Positions 22,691-33,689 of a stretch of 64,000 nt of DNA are shown here, in pieces. Origin of the DNA: Azolla caroliniana (lineage: Eukaryota; Polypodiophyta); the NCBI GenBank assembly GCA_043228905.1, contig JBHGNT010000013.1, forward strand, positions 2,418,001 to 2,482,000. The letters are read 5' to 3'. The stretch's first letter is position 1. Every line of letters begins with the position of its first letter. The position numbers were made by a program, and so were the translations under genes. The notes beneath the pieces are model-generated. The model made no database searches. It saw only the letters and a list, made by a program, of their open reading frames with translations, and was not told where the DNA came from.

Positions 22691-23475
22691 TCACACCATC
22701 TCCCTCCTTTGATTACGAGTTCTACGTGTCGTAATGCATGAATTGGGGCTTGGCTTATTTGGATATTGACGATGAAATTCAGCTACCAGATCAGAGGTGT
22801 TGTCAAGGTTCTCGGCTAGTTCCCAAGTACGATCATTAGGTGTATAACCTAACGAGTCGACTAGATAATAAAGCTTCTTATGTACTATCTTGGAGTCCAA
22901 AACAACTTTGACTTCAAGTTTTGGGCCGGAAACAAGTTGAACCGGAGGTGGGGGTAGAACAACCCTATTTAGAATGGAACTAGCATTGTAAGGTTCCAAC
23001 AATGAGACATGAAATACTGGGTGTAGATGCATGTGTGGGGGCAGATCAAGGCAAAATGCAACATCATTGATTTGATGAGAGATAATAAATGGACCAAGCC
23101 GTTGATAATAAGTGGACCAAGTGTAAAAAATCCACCCAATCATCCTGTTGATAATTGATGAAACATCGAAGATATTGTTCTAGAGTTTTATTTGTGCGTC
23201 TGTTTGACCGTCACTTTGTGGATGATAGGTTGAAGAAAGTTTACAAGAGACTTTGAGCATCTCAAGCAACTGTTTCCAGAATTTTGAGATGAATTGTGGG
23301 CCACAATCACTAATGATGTCATTTGGAAGACCATGAAGCTGAAATACTTCTTTCATAATGATGTCTGCAGTTTCTATACTATTGATAGTTTTCGTTCATG
23401 GAAGAAAATGCGCCATCTTTGTGAATCAATCTATTACAATGAGGATAGCATAGAAACTCTTTGAAAGTGGAAGAT
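22691..23475 (-). pseudogene. gypsy integrase C-terminus and chromodomain (minus strand, split element)
   Basis: The frame 23143-22691 encodes the integrase C-terminal part (LPPHMHLHPVFHVSLLEPY) and a chromodomain (VVLDSKIVHKKLYYLVDSLGY, DRTWELAENLD). 23475-23144 holds the end of the catalytic core, with the HPQSDGQT motif next to a one-base deletion that removes the catalytic Glu codon frame. The element continues at 29358-29994 beyond an inserted copia element. The target duplication AAGAT (23471-23475 and 29358-29362) proves they are one element. Confidence 0.8.
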
Positions 23476-23507
23476 TGTAAACGTGAGTGTTTGCGGAAGC
23501 GTAAAAC

Positions 23508-23540
<33 letters not shown>

Positions 23541-23869
23541 GCAGAACGTAATTTCAAAATTATATCAAGACTCTTTATACACACTGTGCTAAGTAGCACT
23601 ATTTATACAAGTCCTCTTGGGACTGACAGAAGTACCATGTACTTCAATGCTCACACGAGCATCTGACACTTACTACGAGACTATAGCTACCTATTAGTCT
23701 ATCCTATACTAGGCTTCCGATTGACTGCCAGTTACAGATTGCACCCGGCCTCCACTGCTTGCCGGTTCGGTTGCTCACCGTCATACCGATCCGTTTCGCC
23801 CGATCCGTCTCGTTTACCGGCTCCGGCTTATTCAGCCGATCCGGCTCCGGTTGAGCTTGCCGCTCAACA
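23476..23869 (-). repeat. copia E 3' LTR
   Basis: It begins (minus strand) TGTTGAGCGGCAAGC at 23869 and ends ...TTTACA at 23476. It contains a TATA box (TATAAATA, about 23600-23607) with the palindrome GTGCTA-AG-TAGCAC at 23586-23599, and a GA/CAGA repeat at 23507-23540. Confidence 0.92.
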
Positions 23870-25153
23870 CTCCCCCTCAAGCTCAACCTGAGGTGGGGTC
23901 ATAGTGTCGACCTCTGTGGCAGTCGGTTCTTCCAACCAACTTCTCCTGGCGTCACTCCGCCTTGCTTGCGCTCCTCGTCCAGTCCGGTCCCGTTTGCCAC
24001 GACCCCTTTGGTTCTGCGCGCCTCGACCCTCTCGGTCGGCATGTCTGCTGAATAGGCCCATCTCAGCACTCACGTTGCTGTGACTCCGGCACTTGCCGAT
24101 CTGTCGGTTCTCCCACGATGGCATCGACTTCCGCTGTGTCCGTGTCCCCTTGGCCTTCAGTCGATCCGACTCATCTGGATCCATCTGTTGATCCGAGTCA
24201 GCTGTCTCTGACTCGTTCCAGCTCTTGTCCGAATCGGTACACTCCGATTCGACTTCCGGCTTCAGGCCTCTCACCACATCGGACCACTTCCGTGTCTTGG
24301 CCTTCTCCATGCTTCCCTCGGCTTCTTCAGCCGGTGAACCGAAATCGAATTCTTCATTCGACTCTGTATCATGGTCAGTACCGTCGTGATGACCTCCGCA
24401 CAACATGCACTTCTCTTCCTGAGTGCACAACTCTTCTTCACAGCCGCTTGCTCCGACCTGTTCGGATGTGTCGACTTCCTTCGTCGACTCGGCTTCCTTC
24501 ATCTTCTTGTCTCCTCTTCTTCCAGCTCTCCTCTTATCGACGGGTTCAACAGTTTTTTTTTGGCCTTTGCCCGTTTCAATAGAGACTTTGCCCTTGCTTC
24601 TCACCCTCAAGTGCGGCACGTCGAGATGCTGAATACCAAGCATGTCGGTAAAGTGCTGCAACTTGTCCGATCCGAGCGGCTTGGTGAAGATGTCGGCAAC
24701 TTGCCGATCCGTATGAACATACCGTAGGTCAACTTCACTACTCAGGACCCGCTGACGCACGAAGTGGTAGTGCACCTCGATGTGCTTTGTGCAAGCATGG
24801 AACACAGGGTTCCTGGCGAGCTGCATGCTGCTCATGTTATCGCAGTAAATCGGGATCGGGGTCGGTACCTCGATCCGCAAGTCTTGCAGCAGTCGCTGAA
24901 GCCAGATGGCTACACAAGTGGCAACGGTAGCGGCCCGGTACTCAGCCTTAGTGCTTGACAAAGCCACTGTGGGCTGCTTCTTGCTGCTCCACGCAACGGC
25001 CGCACTACCTATGGAGAACATGTATCCGGAAGTGGAGCGGCGATCAGACCCATCGTCGGCCCAGTCAGCATCTGTGTAACTGACAAGCTCTTCGGGTATA
25101 CCTCGCCGGTATAGCAGTCCCCGGTCCTTAGTGTCGTTGACATACCGTAATAT
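23864..25153 (-). pseudogene. copia E RNase H with about 240-residue C-terminal extension
   Basis: The frame 25021-23864 (385 codons) opens inside RNase H (SSTKAEYRAA, IYCDNMSSMQLARN, DIFTKPLGSDKL, MLGIQHLDVPHL). It does not end there as copia pol usually does. It runs on for about 240 charged residues with CMLCGGHHDGTDH (a possible CCHH zinc cluster), KTRKWSDVVRGLK and SDKSWNESE, then an Arg-rich tail. The stop lies 5 nt inside the 3' LTR, so the polypurine tract is translated. Related extensions occur at 49570-49918 and 6870-7200. The function of the extension is unknown. The upstream stop at 25154-25156 (TGG to TGA) separates it from RT. Confidence 0.85.
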
Positions 25154-26308
25154 TCATTGCGCGCGCTGAAGGTGCTCCACGGTCGGCTTCTGCATGAACT
25201 GACTTACCATGCCGACCGGATAGCTGATGTCGGGTCGGGAGATGGTTAAGTAGATCAGGCTTCCGACAACCTGTCGGAACCGTTTCTCATTGTAGGCCGG
25301 TCCGGAGTTGGGACGGAGCTTCTGGTTCCGGTCTAGGGGTGTGGAGACAGGTCGGCAATCCGTCATGCCGAACTTATACAGCATATTCAACACGGAATGT
25401 CGTTGTGAGAGCAATATGCCGTCGGGGGTCCGGATCACTTCGATCCTAAGAAAATAATGAAGGTCCCCCAGGTCCTTCATTTCGAATGCGTCCGACAACT
25501 GGGACTTGACGCGGTTGATTTCGGGAAGACCTGGTCCGGTGATGACTAAATCATCCACATACAAGAGTATACATACCGGACCATCAAAGCCTTGCCGGAT
25601 GAACAACGAAGAGTCCGACTTAGAGACAACAAACCCCAGCTTACGCAACCGTTGCGTGATCTTCGCATTCCAAGCTTGGGGGGCTTGCTTCAAGCCGTAA
25701 AGCGACTTCTTCAGTCGGCATACCGCCGATTTGTTCATCTCCGATTGAAATCTGGGGGGCTGAGTCATAAAGACTTCTTCTTCAAGCTCTCCTTGAAGGA
25801 AGGCGTTCTTCACATCCATCTGGTGAAGATGCCACCCCCTTGTCATAGCAACCGCCAGTACCACACGAACCGTCGTCATCTTTGCCATAGGAGCAAAGGT
25901 CTCGTCGTAGTCAATTCCATGGGTCTACGTGTATCCCTTCGCCACTAACCAGGCTTTGTACCGGTTAACAGAACCGTCGGCGTTGTACTTGACCTTGTAC
26001 ACCCACTTGCATCCGATCGGTTTACAGTGACGGGGAGGATCGAGTGCCCACATTTCTTCGTCCATAGTGGCACGCCAATTTGCGTCCTTTGCCGCTTCTG
26101 CGTAGCTCTCCGGCTCACGCACTTCTGTCACCTTAGTCATGTACGCATAATGATGCGCCATGTATTCATTGTACCCGTACCGCATGACAGGATCCTTCTG
26201 ACGGGTTGATCGGCGCAACGCACCGTCACCTAATTTGAGGCCCTTCTTGGCCAGTTCGGTCTTCGTTGCCGAAGATCCACCTTTCTCCTTTCCGGAGTCG
26301 GATATGCA
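25154..26308 (-). pseudogene. copia E reverse transcriptase
   Basis: This encodes an RT entry region (SYAEAAKDANWRATMDEEMW, KPIGCKWVYKVKYNADG), MDVKNAFLQGELEEEVFM, the FYGLKQAPQAWN-type loop (KSLYGLKQAPQAWNAK), the catalytic LLYVDDLVITG, and DAFEMKDLGDLHYFL. TAG at 25925-25927 replaces the CAG of YTQTHGIDY and TGA at 25154-25156 replaces TGG. Both are C-to-T type changes. The YVDD catalytic motif is intact, so the copy was competent before these mutations. The usual role is copying the element RNA into DNA in the capsid. Confidence 0.88.
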
Positions 26309-28070
26309 CTAATCCGACTCATCGTTGCCGGTTTCGAATTCCGGCATCTTCCTCTTCCCTTTCTCTTTGCGCGTGAACCGTTTCCTTGGTTCCTTGCGCG
26401 GGGAGAGCATGAAAGAGTCTCCACCACTTGCCCTCTCTACATCCAACTGGTCCAACTGACTCAGTCGCTCGTTCGGTCCACTCAACCGTAACGATTCCAG
26501 ACTCTCATCTTGATTCCCGGCTTCATCATCCTCTGCCAGGGCTGATTCAGGCTCACTGGCCTGATCTTCCGACATTGGGTCGGGATCGGAAGTCGGAGTC
26601 GGTACGGAGTACCAGGATGCCGATTCGTCGAACTCGACATCCCGGCTAACTCGGACTTCCTTCATCCGAGGGTTATAGCACTTATACCCCTTTTGCTCTT
26701 GAGCATACCCGACTAGGATGCATTTTTCCGATTTTGCATCCAGCTTTCTCCGCTTCTGATCCGGCACATGCACATATGCTATGCTGTCGAATATCCGAAG
26801 GTGTCTTAAGTTCGGCTTGCGCCCGAAATACAGCTCATGAGCTGACACCTTGTCACCAATGCGGTTTTGTATGTAGACGGCCGTCCGGACCGCCTCCGCC
26901 CAGTAGAACCGGGGCATGCTATTCTCCTCCAGCATTGCCCTTGCCGCTTCGACGAGTGTCCGGTTGTTCCTTTCGGCCACACCGTTTTGCTCCGGTGTGT
27001 ATCTGCAGCTGAACTCTCGCCGAATTCCCTTCTGCTGCAGATAACTAGTGAATTGGCCGGAAAAATATTCCTTTCCACCATCCGACCGAAGGCATTTGAT
27101 CTTCCTCTCTGATTCCCGTTCCACCATCTTCTGGAGGCTCCGGAAATAGTCGAAGACTTCGCTCTTCCGCTCAATGAGGTAGATCCAAGTATGTCGAGTA
27201 TAGTCGTCGATGAAGGAGACGAAGTATCGGTTCCCGCCAAGGCTTACACTTTGTGCCGGTCCCCACACATCCGAATGGATGAGATCGAGCTTGTTACGGC
27301 TCCGGTTCCGTTCGGTGGGGAATGGAAGCCGGTGTTGCTTCCCAAGTTGGCAGGCTTCACAACTTTCGGCTCTCCAGCCATTGAACTTCGGCAAACCGAA
27401 AACGACTTGTTTCGTTTGCAGGTCTTGAAGCCTCCGGTAGTTGACGTGGCCTATCCGCTTGTGCCACAGGTCGATGTCCGACTCGACCTTCTGTCGTTTC
27501 GCGAACAGAGCGGTGCCAAAGTCATTGGTGTTGAGGATAAACATCCTCCCGTCTCTGCGACCTTGCGCAATGACTTCGCCCTCATCCTTAATGAGGCACC
27601 CGAGGTGCGTAAACCGCACCTACATCCCCTGGTCGACAATCTGACCGACAGACACCAGGTTCTTCGTGATTGTTGGAACGTGTAATACGTTCATCAGCTT
27701 CCCTTTCTGTCCGACGTGGCTTAGAGGGACTTCTTTGCCGTGCACGATTGGGTGAGGAGTGTCGTCTCCGGTTTCGACTACTCCTGGTTGATCCAGTTTC
27801 TCCAGAAAGGAGAACCACTCTTTGTGGCTCGTCATGTGGTTCGATGCACCGGAATCAACATACCACACTTCCTCCGTTTTGGAAGTGGTCTTCTTCATTG
27901 AGTTTGCCTTGTGATTCATCACTAAGGCTGGCCCCTTACCGGCCTTTCCGGTTCCGGATCCTCCTGATCCGTTTGCGTAGTGCGAGTTTTGCTGGTCATC
28001 CTTACTAGTCTTGCCGGATCCGGATTTGTCCGAATCGGCACGCTTTCCCTGTGGCCTTTTTTGCCACAGT
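26309..28070 (-). pseudogene. copia E protease and integrase
   Basis: The protease is marked by WYVDSGASNHMTSHKEW (DSGA active site, about 27850). Integrase has the HHCC zinc finger (WHKRIGHVN, CEACQLGKQH). The three catalytic acidic residues are in HSDVWGP, RSDGGKEY and QNGVAERNNRT, all intact. The integrase C-terminal GKEV-type region follows (AYVHVPDQKRRKLD, CILVGYAQEQKGYKCYNP). TAG at 27620-27622 replaces the CAG in the VDQGM-Q-VRFTHL stretch; another stop lies at 26309-26311. A frameshift near 28070 separates it from gag. Confidence 0.9.
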
Positions 28071-28866
28071 ACCAGCATTCCGTAGCGGATTTGTCTTGCT
28101 GGCCTCCGGCACCGCCTTGACTCCCCCTGCTTGTGGAAGTCCCGGAACTGCTGTCGGCACACTCATAGTGCCTCCGTTCCTGCTCTTGCCGGTCGCCTCC
28201 ATTACGTGCCGATCCACCTCTTCCACCACGCCCACAGAACCGATCCGTTCCCGTGTACAACATTCGGCTGTCCGGGGATGCACTGGTAGATGCACCGGCG
28301 TGGTTCCCCTCTACAAGGAGCATCGACTGTAAGTCGAAGAATGAGGGGGTATTCTCCCTTGTACACACCGCAGTCTGGAACGCTCCGAACTTGGACGGCA
28401 GGCCTCCGAGACATACCTGCACCATCTCATCTTCCTCTACGGTAACATTGATAGAGGCGAGCGAGTCGCAGATCTCCTTTATCCGGCCCGTGTAGTCTAC
28501 CACGGACATGTTCTTCTGTCGAACATTGCTCAACTCCTGTCTGAGTTGCAACTTCCGGGCAGTGGTGCTTGCGGCGAAAACCTTTTTCAGGTTCCCCCAA
28601 GCATCCTTCGGTGTCTTGGCGTCACGGATGTGGCTGAGCAGCTGATCGCCGACACTGGACGCGAAGCAGTACATCACCCTGCTTGCCGCCTGTTCCCATA
28701 CCGGGAATTCCTTGTGTGCCGAGTCGGGTGCCGCATCATTCGCTCCTTCGACATAACTCCAGTACCTGTGTCCAAGCAGGTACTAGTGCATCTTGTAAGA
28801 CCAGGATGCGTAGTTGCTCCTGTCGAGCTTCTCCACCGGGAGCGACGTAGCCATGCCTCTACCCAT
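28050..28866 (-). pseudogene. gag: copia E gag
   Basis: The start is ATG 28866 (MGRGMATSLPVEKLDRSNYAS). There is an in-frame TAG after MH, where the related copy near 48540 has Leu. Then comes the UBN2-type gag domain (LRQELSNVRQKNMSVVDYTGRIKEI, DEDEMVQVCLGGLPSKF-type). It ends in a zinc knuckle, CWYCGKKGHRES, in which a frameshift occurs, so the last Cys is lost from the frame. The role is the capsid/nucleocapsid of the copia particle. Confidence 0.85.
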
Positions 28867-28948
28867 TACTTCTACTGTGTCTGTTTTCGACCTGTTAGGG
28901 TTTTCTTCTCAAGAGTAAATGTCTGCAGCAGAGGTTCTCAACCCTCGC

Positions 28949-28960
28949 GCTCTGATACCA
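28949..28960 (-). other. copia E primer-binding site (initiator tRNA-Met)
   Basis: On the minus strand TGGTATCAGAGC directly follows the 5' LTR end. It is complementary to the 3' end of plant initiator tRNA-Met, the usual copia primer. Confidence 0.93.
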
Positions 28961-29357
28961 TGTAAACGTGAGTGTTTGTGGAAGCGTAAAACAAAGAACA
29001 ACACACAGAGAGACAGAGACAGAGAGAGCAGAACGTAATTTCAAAATTATATCAAGACTCTATATACACACTGTGCTAAGTAGCACTATTTATACAAGTC
29101 CTCTTGGGACTGACAGAAGTACCATGTACTTCAATGCTCACACAAGCATCTGACACTTACTACGAGACTATAGCTACCTAGTAGTCTATCCTATACTAGG
29201 CTTCTGATTGGACTGCCAATTACGGATTGCACCCGGCCTCCACTGCTTGCCGGTTCGGTTGCTCACTGTCATACCGATCCGTTTCGCCCGATCCGTCTCG
29301 CTTACCGGCTCCGGCTTATTCAGCCGATCCGGCTCCGGTTGAGCTTGCCGCTCAACA
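28961..29357 (-). repeat. copia E 5' LTR
   Basis: 397 bp, TG...CA. TATAAATA (29087-29094, minus strand) is followed by the palindrome GTGCTA-AG-TAGCAC at 29073-29086. It differs from the 3' LTR by few positions and by the CAGA/GA repeat, where the 3' LTR has (CAGA)n. Confidence 0.92.
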
Positions 29358-29994
29358 AAGATCTATTATAAAGTCCACAGAGATGGATTTACACGGACTA
29401 GTAGAAATTGGCCATGGATGTAATAACCCATATGGTCGATGTCGCGGAATCTTTGATCGGCAACACACGGCACAAGTACGAACATAATCCTCAACAAACT
29501 CCCGAAGATGAGGCCACCAATAGTTTTGAGAAACTAGCTCCAAAGTTTTGTGGATTCCAAAGTGACCAACCATTGGGTTGTCATGACAATATTGCATTAC
29601 TTGTGGTCGAGATGAACCATTGGGGATATACAAAAGAGTGTTACGAAAAAGTAACCCATTTTTCCATTGAAATTGGTTATAATCTTTACAAGGATACTTG
29701 GATTTTGAAGAAGATGCACGATCTGAAATGATATGGTTCAATCCATCTTAAGGAAATTCATCAGAAATGATACCTATTTGGACTGAATCAAGGAGCCTAG
29801 AATCTTTAGGTGCTATAGAGGCATTAATAGTCAATAGTCGAAACCGATCAAGCCCGATGATGACTTGCTTTTGATGATCAAATGTGGGCTCACCTGGTTG
29901 TGGTGCTAAAGAAGATCATCATGATAGAGAGTCTGCCTTTCCTTGTTGTACTTCAGGGCAATATGTGATGAGGAAGTCAAAATGCGACAGGAAT
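29358..29994 (-). pseudogene. gypsy integrase zinc domain and core start (continuation of split element)
   Basis: The frame 29741-29352 gives the RNase H-integrase linker, the HHCC zinc finger (CHDNPMVGHFGIHKTLE, RTCAVCCRSK) and the start of the catalytic core with the first Asp (ISVDFI). It is the 5'-ward continuation of 22691-23475. It is interrupted at 29994 by the second copia family. Confidence 0.8.
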
Positions 29995-30048
29995 TGTTGG
30001 GAGACAGGTCCCTCCGGATGGGAAGAGAGAAGAAAAGTGCTGATGAAC
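29995..30048 (+). repeat. copia family 3 LTR stub
   Basis: TGTTGGGAGACAGGTCCC to GCTGATGAAC matches the first 54 bp of the LTR at 31486. It joins directly to RT coding sequence at a short shared GAAC(C)ATA motif, consistent with a deletion by microhomology. Confidence 0.8.
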
Positions 30049-31485
30049 CATACGTATGAATTGGTGGAGTTGCCGAAAGGAAAGCGGGCACTCCGAAACA
30101 AGTGGGTGTACAAGTTGAAACCGGGAGATGCCGGCAAACCCCCAAGATACAAAGCCAGGATCGTGGTGAAGGGGTTCCAGTACAAAAAGGGCGTGGACTT
30201 TGACGAGATATTTGCCCCGGTAGTAAAGATGACCTCCATCCGGACGGTGCTGAGTATAGCGGCAAGCATGGACCTTGAGGTAGAAAGCCTGGACGTGAAG
30301 ACGGCATTCCTTCATGGCGATCTCGAAGAGGAGATCTACATGCAGCAATCGGAGGGATTTGTGGAGAAAGGGAAGGAGCACCTGGTATGCTGGTTGAAGA
30401 TGAGCCTCTACGGGTTGAAGGGTACCACAAGACGCAGGCCGATCACTGCGTGTTTGTGAAGAAGTTCGAAGGAGGCGACTTCCTGATACTCCTTCTGTAC
30501 GTGGACGACATGTTGATCGTCGGACGGGACCAAGCCAAAATACGGATGCTAAAGAAGGCTCTCAACCGGACCTTCTCAATGAAAGACTTGGGTCCGGCAA
30601 GACAGATGCTGGGGATGCATATTATCCGGAACCGGTCAGTGAAGCAATTATGGCTATCACAAGAGAAGTACGTGAAAAAGGTGCTTCAGCGGTTCAAAAT
30701 GTCAGATGCGAAACCGGTCGGATCGACACTTCCGGCAAACTGCAGGTTATCCGGTAAGTATAGCCCGAAGACGAAAGCAGAGAAGGCGGATATGATGAAG
30801 ATTCCATATGCCTCTACCGTCGGGAGCTTAATGTACGCAATGGTGTGTACCCGACCGGATATAGGATACGCAGTCGGAGTGGTGTGCCGGTTCATGAGCA
30901 ATCCCGGCAAGGAGCACTGGAACGTGGTCAAATGGATATTCCGGTATTTGAAGGGCACTTCAAATATGTGTCTCCGATTCGGCTCCGGAAAACCTCAACT
31001 TCACGGTTTCACCGATTCGAACATGTCGGCTGATGTGGATACTAGCCAATCTACATCCGGGTATGTAATGACATATGCAGGGGTAGCTGTTTCATTGCAG
31101 TCGAGGCTGTAGAAGACGGTTGCGTTGTCAGCCACGGAGGCGGAGTACATGGCAGCTATGGAAGCCGGCAAGGAAATGTTATGGATGAAGGACTTCATCG
31201 GAGAGCTCGATATCCGGCAAGACAGATACCGGCTCTATTGAGACAGTCAAAGTGCCATCCACCTTGCTAAGAATGCGGCCTACCATTCCCGGACGAAGCA
31301 TATCCAGCGAAGGTATCACTGGATCTAGGAAAGAGTAGATGACCAGGAGTTCGCACTGACGAAGATCCACACGGCCGAGAACGGGTCAGATATGCTAACC
31401 AAAGTGCTGATACCCGACAAGCTGGATGCATGCCAGAAGAGGATCGGACTAGTAAGACACCCCATGCCGAAGTGAAGGGAGAGTT
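30049..31485 (+). pseudogene. copia family 3 RT-RNase H, internally deleted first copy
   Basis: RT has KGKRALRNKWVYKLKPGD, FDEIFAPVVKMTSIRTVL, VKTAFLHGDLEEEIYM and LLLYVDDMLIVG. A deletion of about 55 bp at 30420 (after LYGLK) shifts the frame. RNase H follows (CTRPDIGYAVG, GFTDSNMSADVDTSQSTSGYV; then broken frames with TEAEYMAAMEAGKEMLWMKD and AKNAAYHSRTKHIQRRYH). It ends in a purine tract and the 31486 LTR. Gag, protease and integrase are missing. It is the upstream member of a tandem pair sharing the central LTR. Confidence 0.82.
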
Positions 31486-31997
31486 TGTTGGGAGACAAGT
31501 CCCTCCGGAACGGAAGAGAGAAGAACAGTGCTGATGAACATACTCGGCCGAGGCCGAAACCGGATGAGGAGTACCCGACTATGGAGAGCCAGATGGTGCA
31601 AACCCGATGAGAACCGGATGAGGAGTACCCGGCTACGGAGAGCCGGATGGTGCAGACCCGGTGAGGAGTGCTCACCGGATGAAGAGACATATTCATAAAT
31701 ATGTTTTCTGAGAGTCCATTGTGGCTATATTTGTAAATAGCCGAAAAGTCATATTAGTATAAATATGACTTAGGGAAAACTTTTAGTTGTTGTTGTCATT
31801 CTTGTTTTGCACAAGATTATAGCGCATAACAGTGTACAGAGAGAGAGAGAGAGGAAGAGGTCGCTGCCTATATTGTAACCACCGCCTATGGCGAAGATCG
31901 TGAGCAGGAGGTCGTTGCCTCCGTGAACTCACTGTTGTATGATTCTATGCTCGGTTGTGGCCGAGCGTTGTGCATAGGGAGAGTTTAGTTCCCGTCA
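31486..31997 (+). repeat. copia family 3 LTR (5' LTR of the interrupted element)
   Basis: 512 bp, TGTTGGGAG...CCCGTCA. Three imperfect units with GGATGAGGAGTACCCG lie at 31553-31680. Two hairpins surround the promoter: GGCTAT...ATAGCC (31723-31742), and AAGTCATATT/AATATGACTT (31746-31771) enclosing AGTATAAATA. A GA run lies at 31839-31852. It is also the 3' LTR of the deleted copy on its left. Confidence 0.88.
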
Positions 31998-31999
31998 AG

Positions 32000-32011
32000 T
32001 GGTATCAGAGC
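32000..32011 (+). other. copia family 3 primer-binding site
   Basis: TGGTATCAGAGC, two bases after the LTR end, is complementary to initiator tRNA-Met. Confidence 0.92.
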
Positions 32012-32026
32012 AAAACGACACAGAAA

Positions 32027-32860
32027 ATGGACGAATCGTTTGGCGGCATGTTCAAGCTCACCGGCTCCAACTTTTCAGTGTGGAAGTCGAAGATGAGGGA
32101 CATGCTCGTGGTTAAAGACCTCTGGCTGCCGGTTGAGTTCGGGGAAAAGAGATTGGTCAAAACTGACGCCGCGATATGGGAGGTGATGCACATGAAGACA
32201 ACGGCGTACATACGTTGCTTCATCGACAGGAGCCTGTACAACAACTTCAATGAAGAGAGCAAGGCTCATGAGCTCTGGGAGAAGATCGACATAATGTTTC
32301 AAAACCAAAATGTTGTGAATCAGGTTTCGGTATTCCGGAAGCTAGTAAGACTCCGGTACCAAGATGGCTCCAGGATGGCGAAGCACATGAATGCCTTCCA
32401 GGGGCTGATCCACCAGGCAACTTCATTGGAAGTACTCTCGCTGATGAGGTACTAGCGTTACTCCTGCTCGGTTCCCTCCCGGATAGCTGGGAGACGCTGG
32501 TTGTAACTTTGGGCAACGCCGGGCCGGAAGGAAAGCGGTTATCCCTAGCAAGAGTAACGTCGAGCTTGCTAGATGAGGAAGCGCGTCGGAAAGATAAAGA
32601 TACGAGCTCCGACTCCAAAGCGCTCCTTACCGAATCGGAACGCGGAAGACATAGAAACCGTAGTCCCCAGAACCGGGAGAAGTCGGGGACACGGTCAAAG
32701 TCAAGGGGAAGGCCTACTTGCTTCTATTGTGGCAAGCCGGGACACTTCCAAAAGAACTGTCGGCATTTCCGAAAAGACAAGGAAATCGACGGTACCGATT
32801 CGAAGCGGATACCGGACCGGAACAGTAAAGACCGGAGGGGACTAGACCGGAAGGGGACGA
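32027..32860 (+). pseudogene. gag: copia family 3 gag
   Basis: ATG 32027 (MDESFGGMFKLTGSNFSVWK). It is a typical copia gag: a DUF4219/UBN2-like domain with LPVEFGEKRLVKTD, LWEKIDIMFQNQNVVNQV, then a frameshift at about 32435. The second frame (32509 on) has GPEGKRLSLARVTSSLLDEEA, an RS-rich linker, and a complete zinc knuckle CFYCGKPGHFQKNC. It packages element RNA. The frameshift is the only visible defect in this part. Confidence 0.85.
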
Positions 32861-33006
32861 CGGCAATCGCGACAAGTGAAGAAGAGTTGATGCTCATCAC
32901 CGAGGAGAGTGAGATAAACCTTGCCGGCGACGAGATGACCTGGGTGGTCGACTCCGGAGCGTTGTTCCACCTTACCCCGGACCGGAAATGCTTCTCATCC
33001 TACTTA
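32861..33006 (+). pseudogene. copia family 3 protease start, interrupted by TIR element
   Basis: MTWVVDSGALFHLTPDRKC carries the DSGA aspartic protease motif. The frame is cut at FSSY by the 7.78-kb TIR element. The first codons after the right end (40794, GDHGCVQMGNEG) continue the same protein in the same frame once a single CTTA is counted, which shows a clean insertion. Confidence 0.88.
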
Positions 33007-33043
33007 AACACCGGGTCATTTGAAACAGGTAATATGTCGCATT
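33007..33043 (+). repeat. left terminal inverted repeat
   Basis: It begins AACACCGGGTCATTTGAAAC and ends GTCGCATT. It pairs with 40753-40789 at 36 of 37 positions; the difference is T/A at position 10. Confidence 0.93.
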
Positions 33044-33689
33044 CTCTTTTTCATATCTTAGTGAGATGTTAAAAAATGCCTTATTTAAGCAGAATTTCAA
33101 CAAGGCACGACGCATGTGTATGTGGTTTATGAAAACATAGCGAAAAAAAGAACTAACTAATATCACGTCAACAAAATCATCCGACGTATATTCTATCTAC
33201 CATGTTTTTGTCCAAATCTTAGACAGGGGTGTATTTGTCAACACAAGTATAATAGTAACACGGGTCCTTGTGCATATTCTAAAAAGCATGCCCCATTGAA
33301 TAAGTGACTTCTTCTAATTATGTGTGTATATTTAAATATAATACATCTTAAAGCAAATTGTGAACCTTGCAATTAAGAGATACTACTATGTCAAGAGAAA
33401 ATTTCCATTGACACATGATACATGACACTGTCAATGTATAAATAAACTAGTCTACAATAACATTCCAATCATACAAGTAAATGATAGAGTATAAACTTAT
33501 CTCCGATATACCCCAAATGATAAAGGAGAGTTTAGATAACATGTACACATACAAGTATACTTAATTTCTAAGTTCAATGATTGTTACACGAAAATTATAA
33601 GTAAGCTCAACTTATATATTACGTCAAAATTTAACAATTCATATTGTTCAAAATTTACAATAAGCCATAACCATTCAATCGAATAATAA
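33044..33689. other. AT-rich interior, nothing recognised
   Basis: No gene or clear repeat is seen in these 650 bp between the left TIR and the decayed coding piece. Confidence 0.6.

Larger units (their letters stand above)
23476..29357 (-). mobile_element. complete Ty1/copia element E (minus strand), TSD AAGAT
   Basis: The 5,882-bp element has TG...CA LTRs of 394 bp (left, 3' LTR) and 397 bp (right, 5' LTR). It has a primer-binding site for initiator tRNA-Met (28949-28960), a polypurine tract (23870-23880), and 5-bp target duplications AAGAT at 23471-23475 and 29358-29362. Coding order on the minus strand is gag, protease, integrase, RT, RNase H and then an unusual C-terminal extension. The LTRs look very similar, so insertion was fairly recent, yet the frame carries several premature stops. 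It is inserted in a minus-strand gypsy integrase. Confidence 0.95.
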
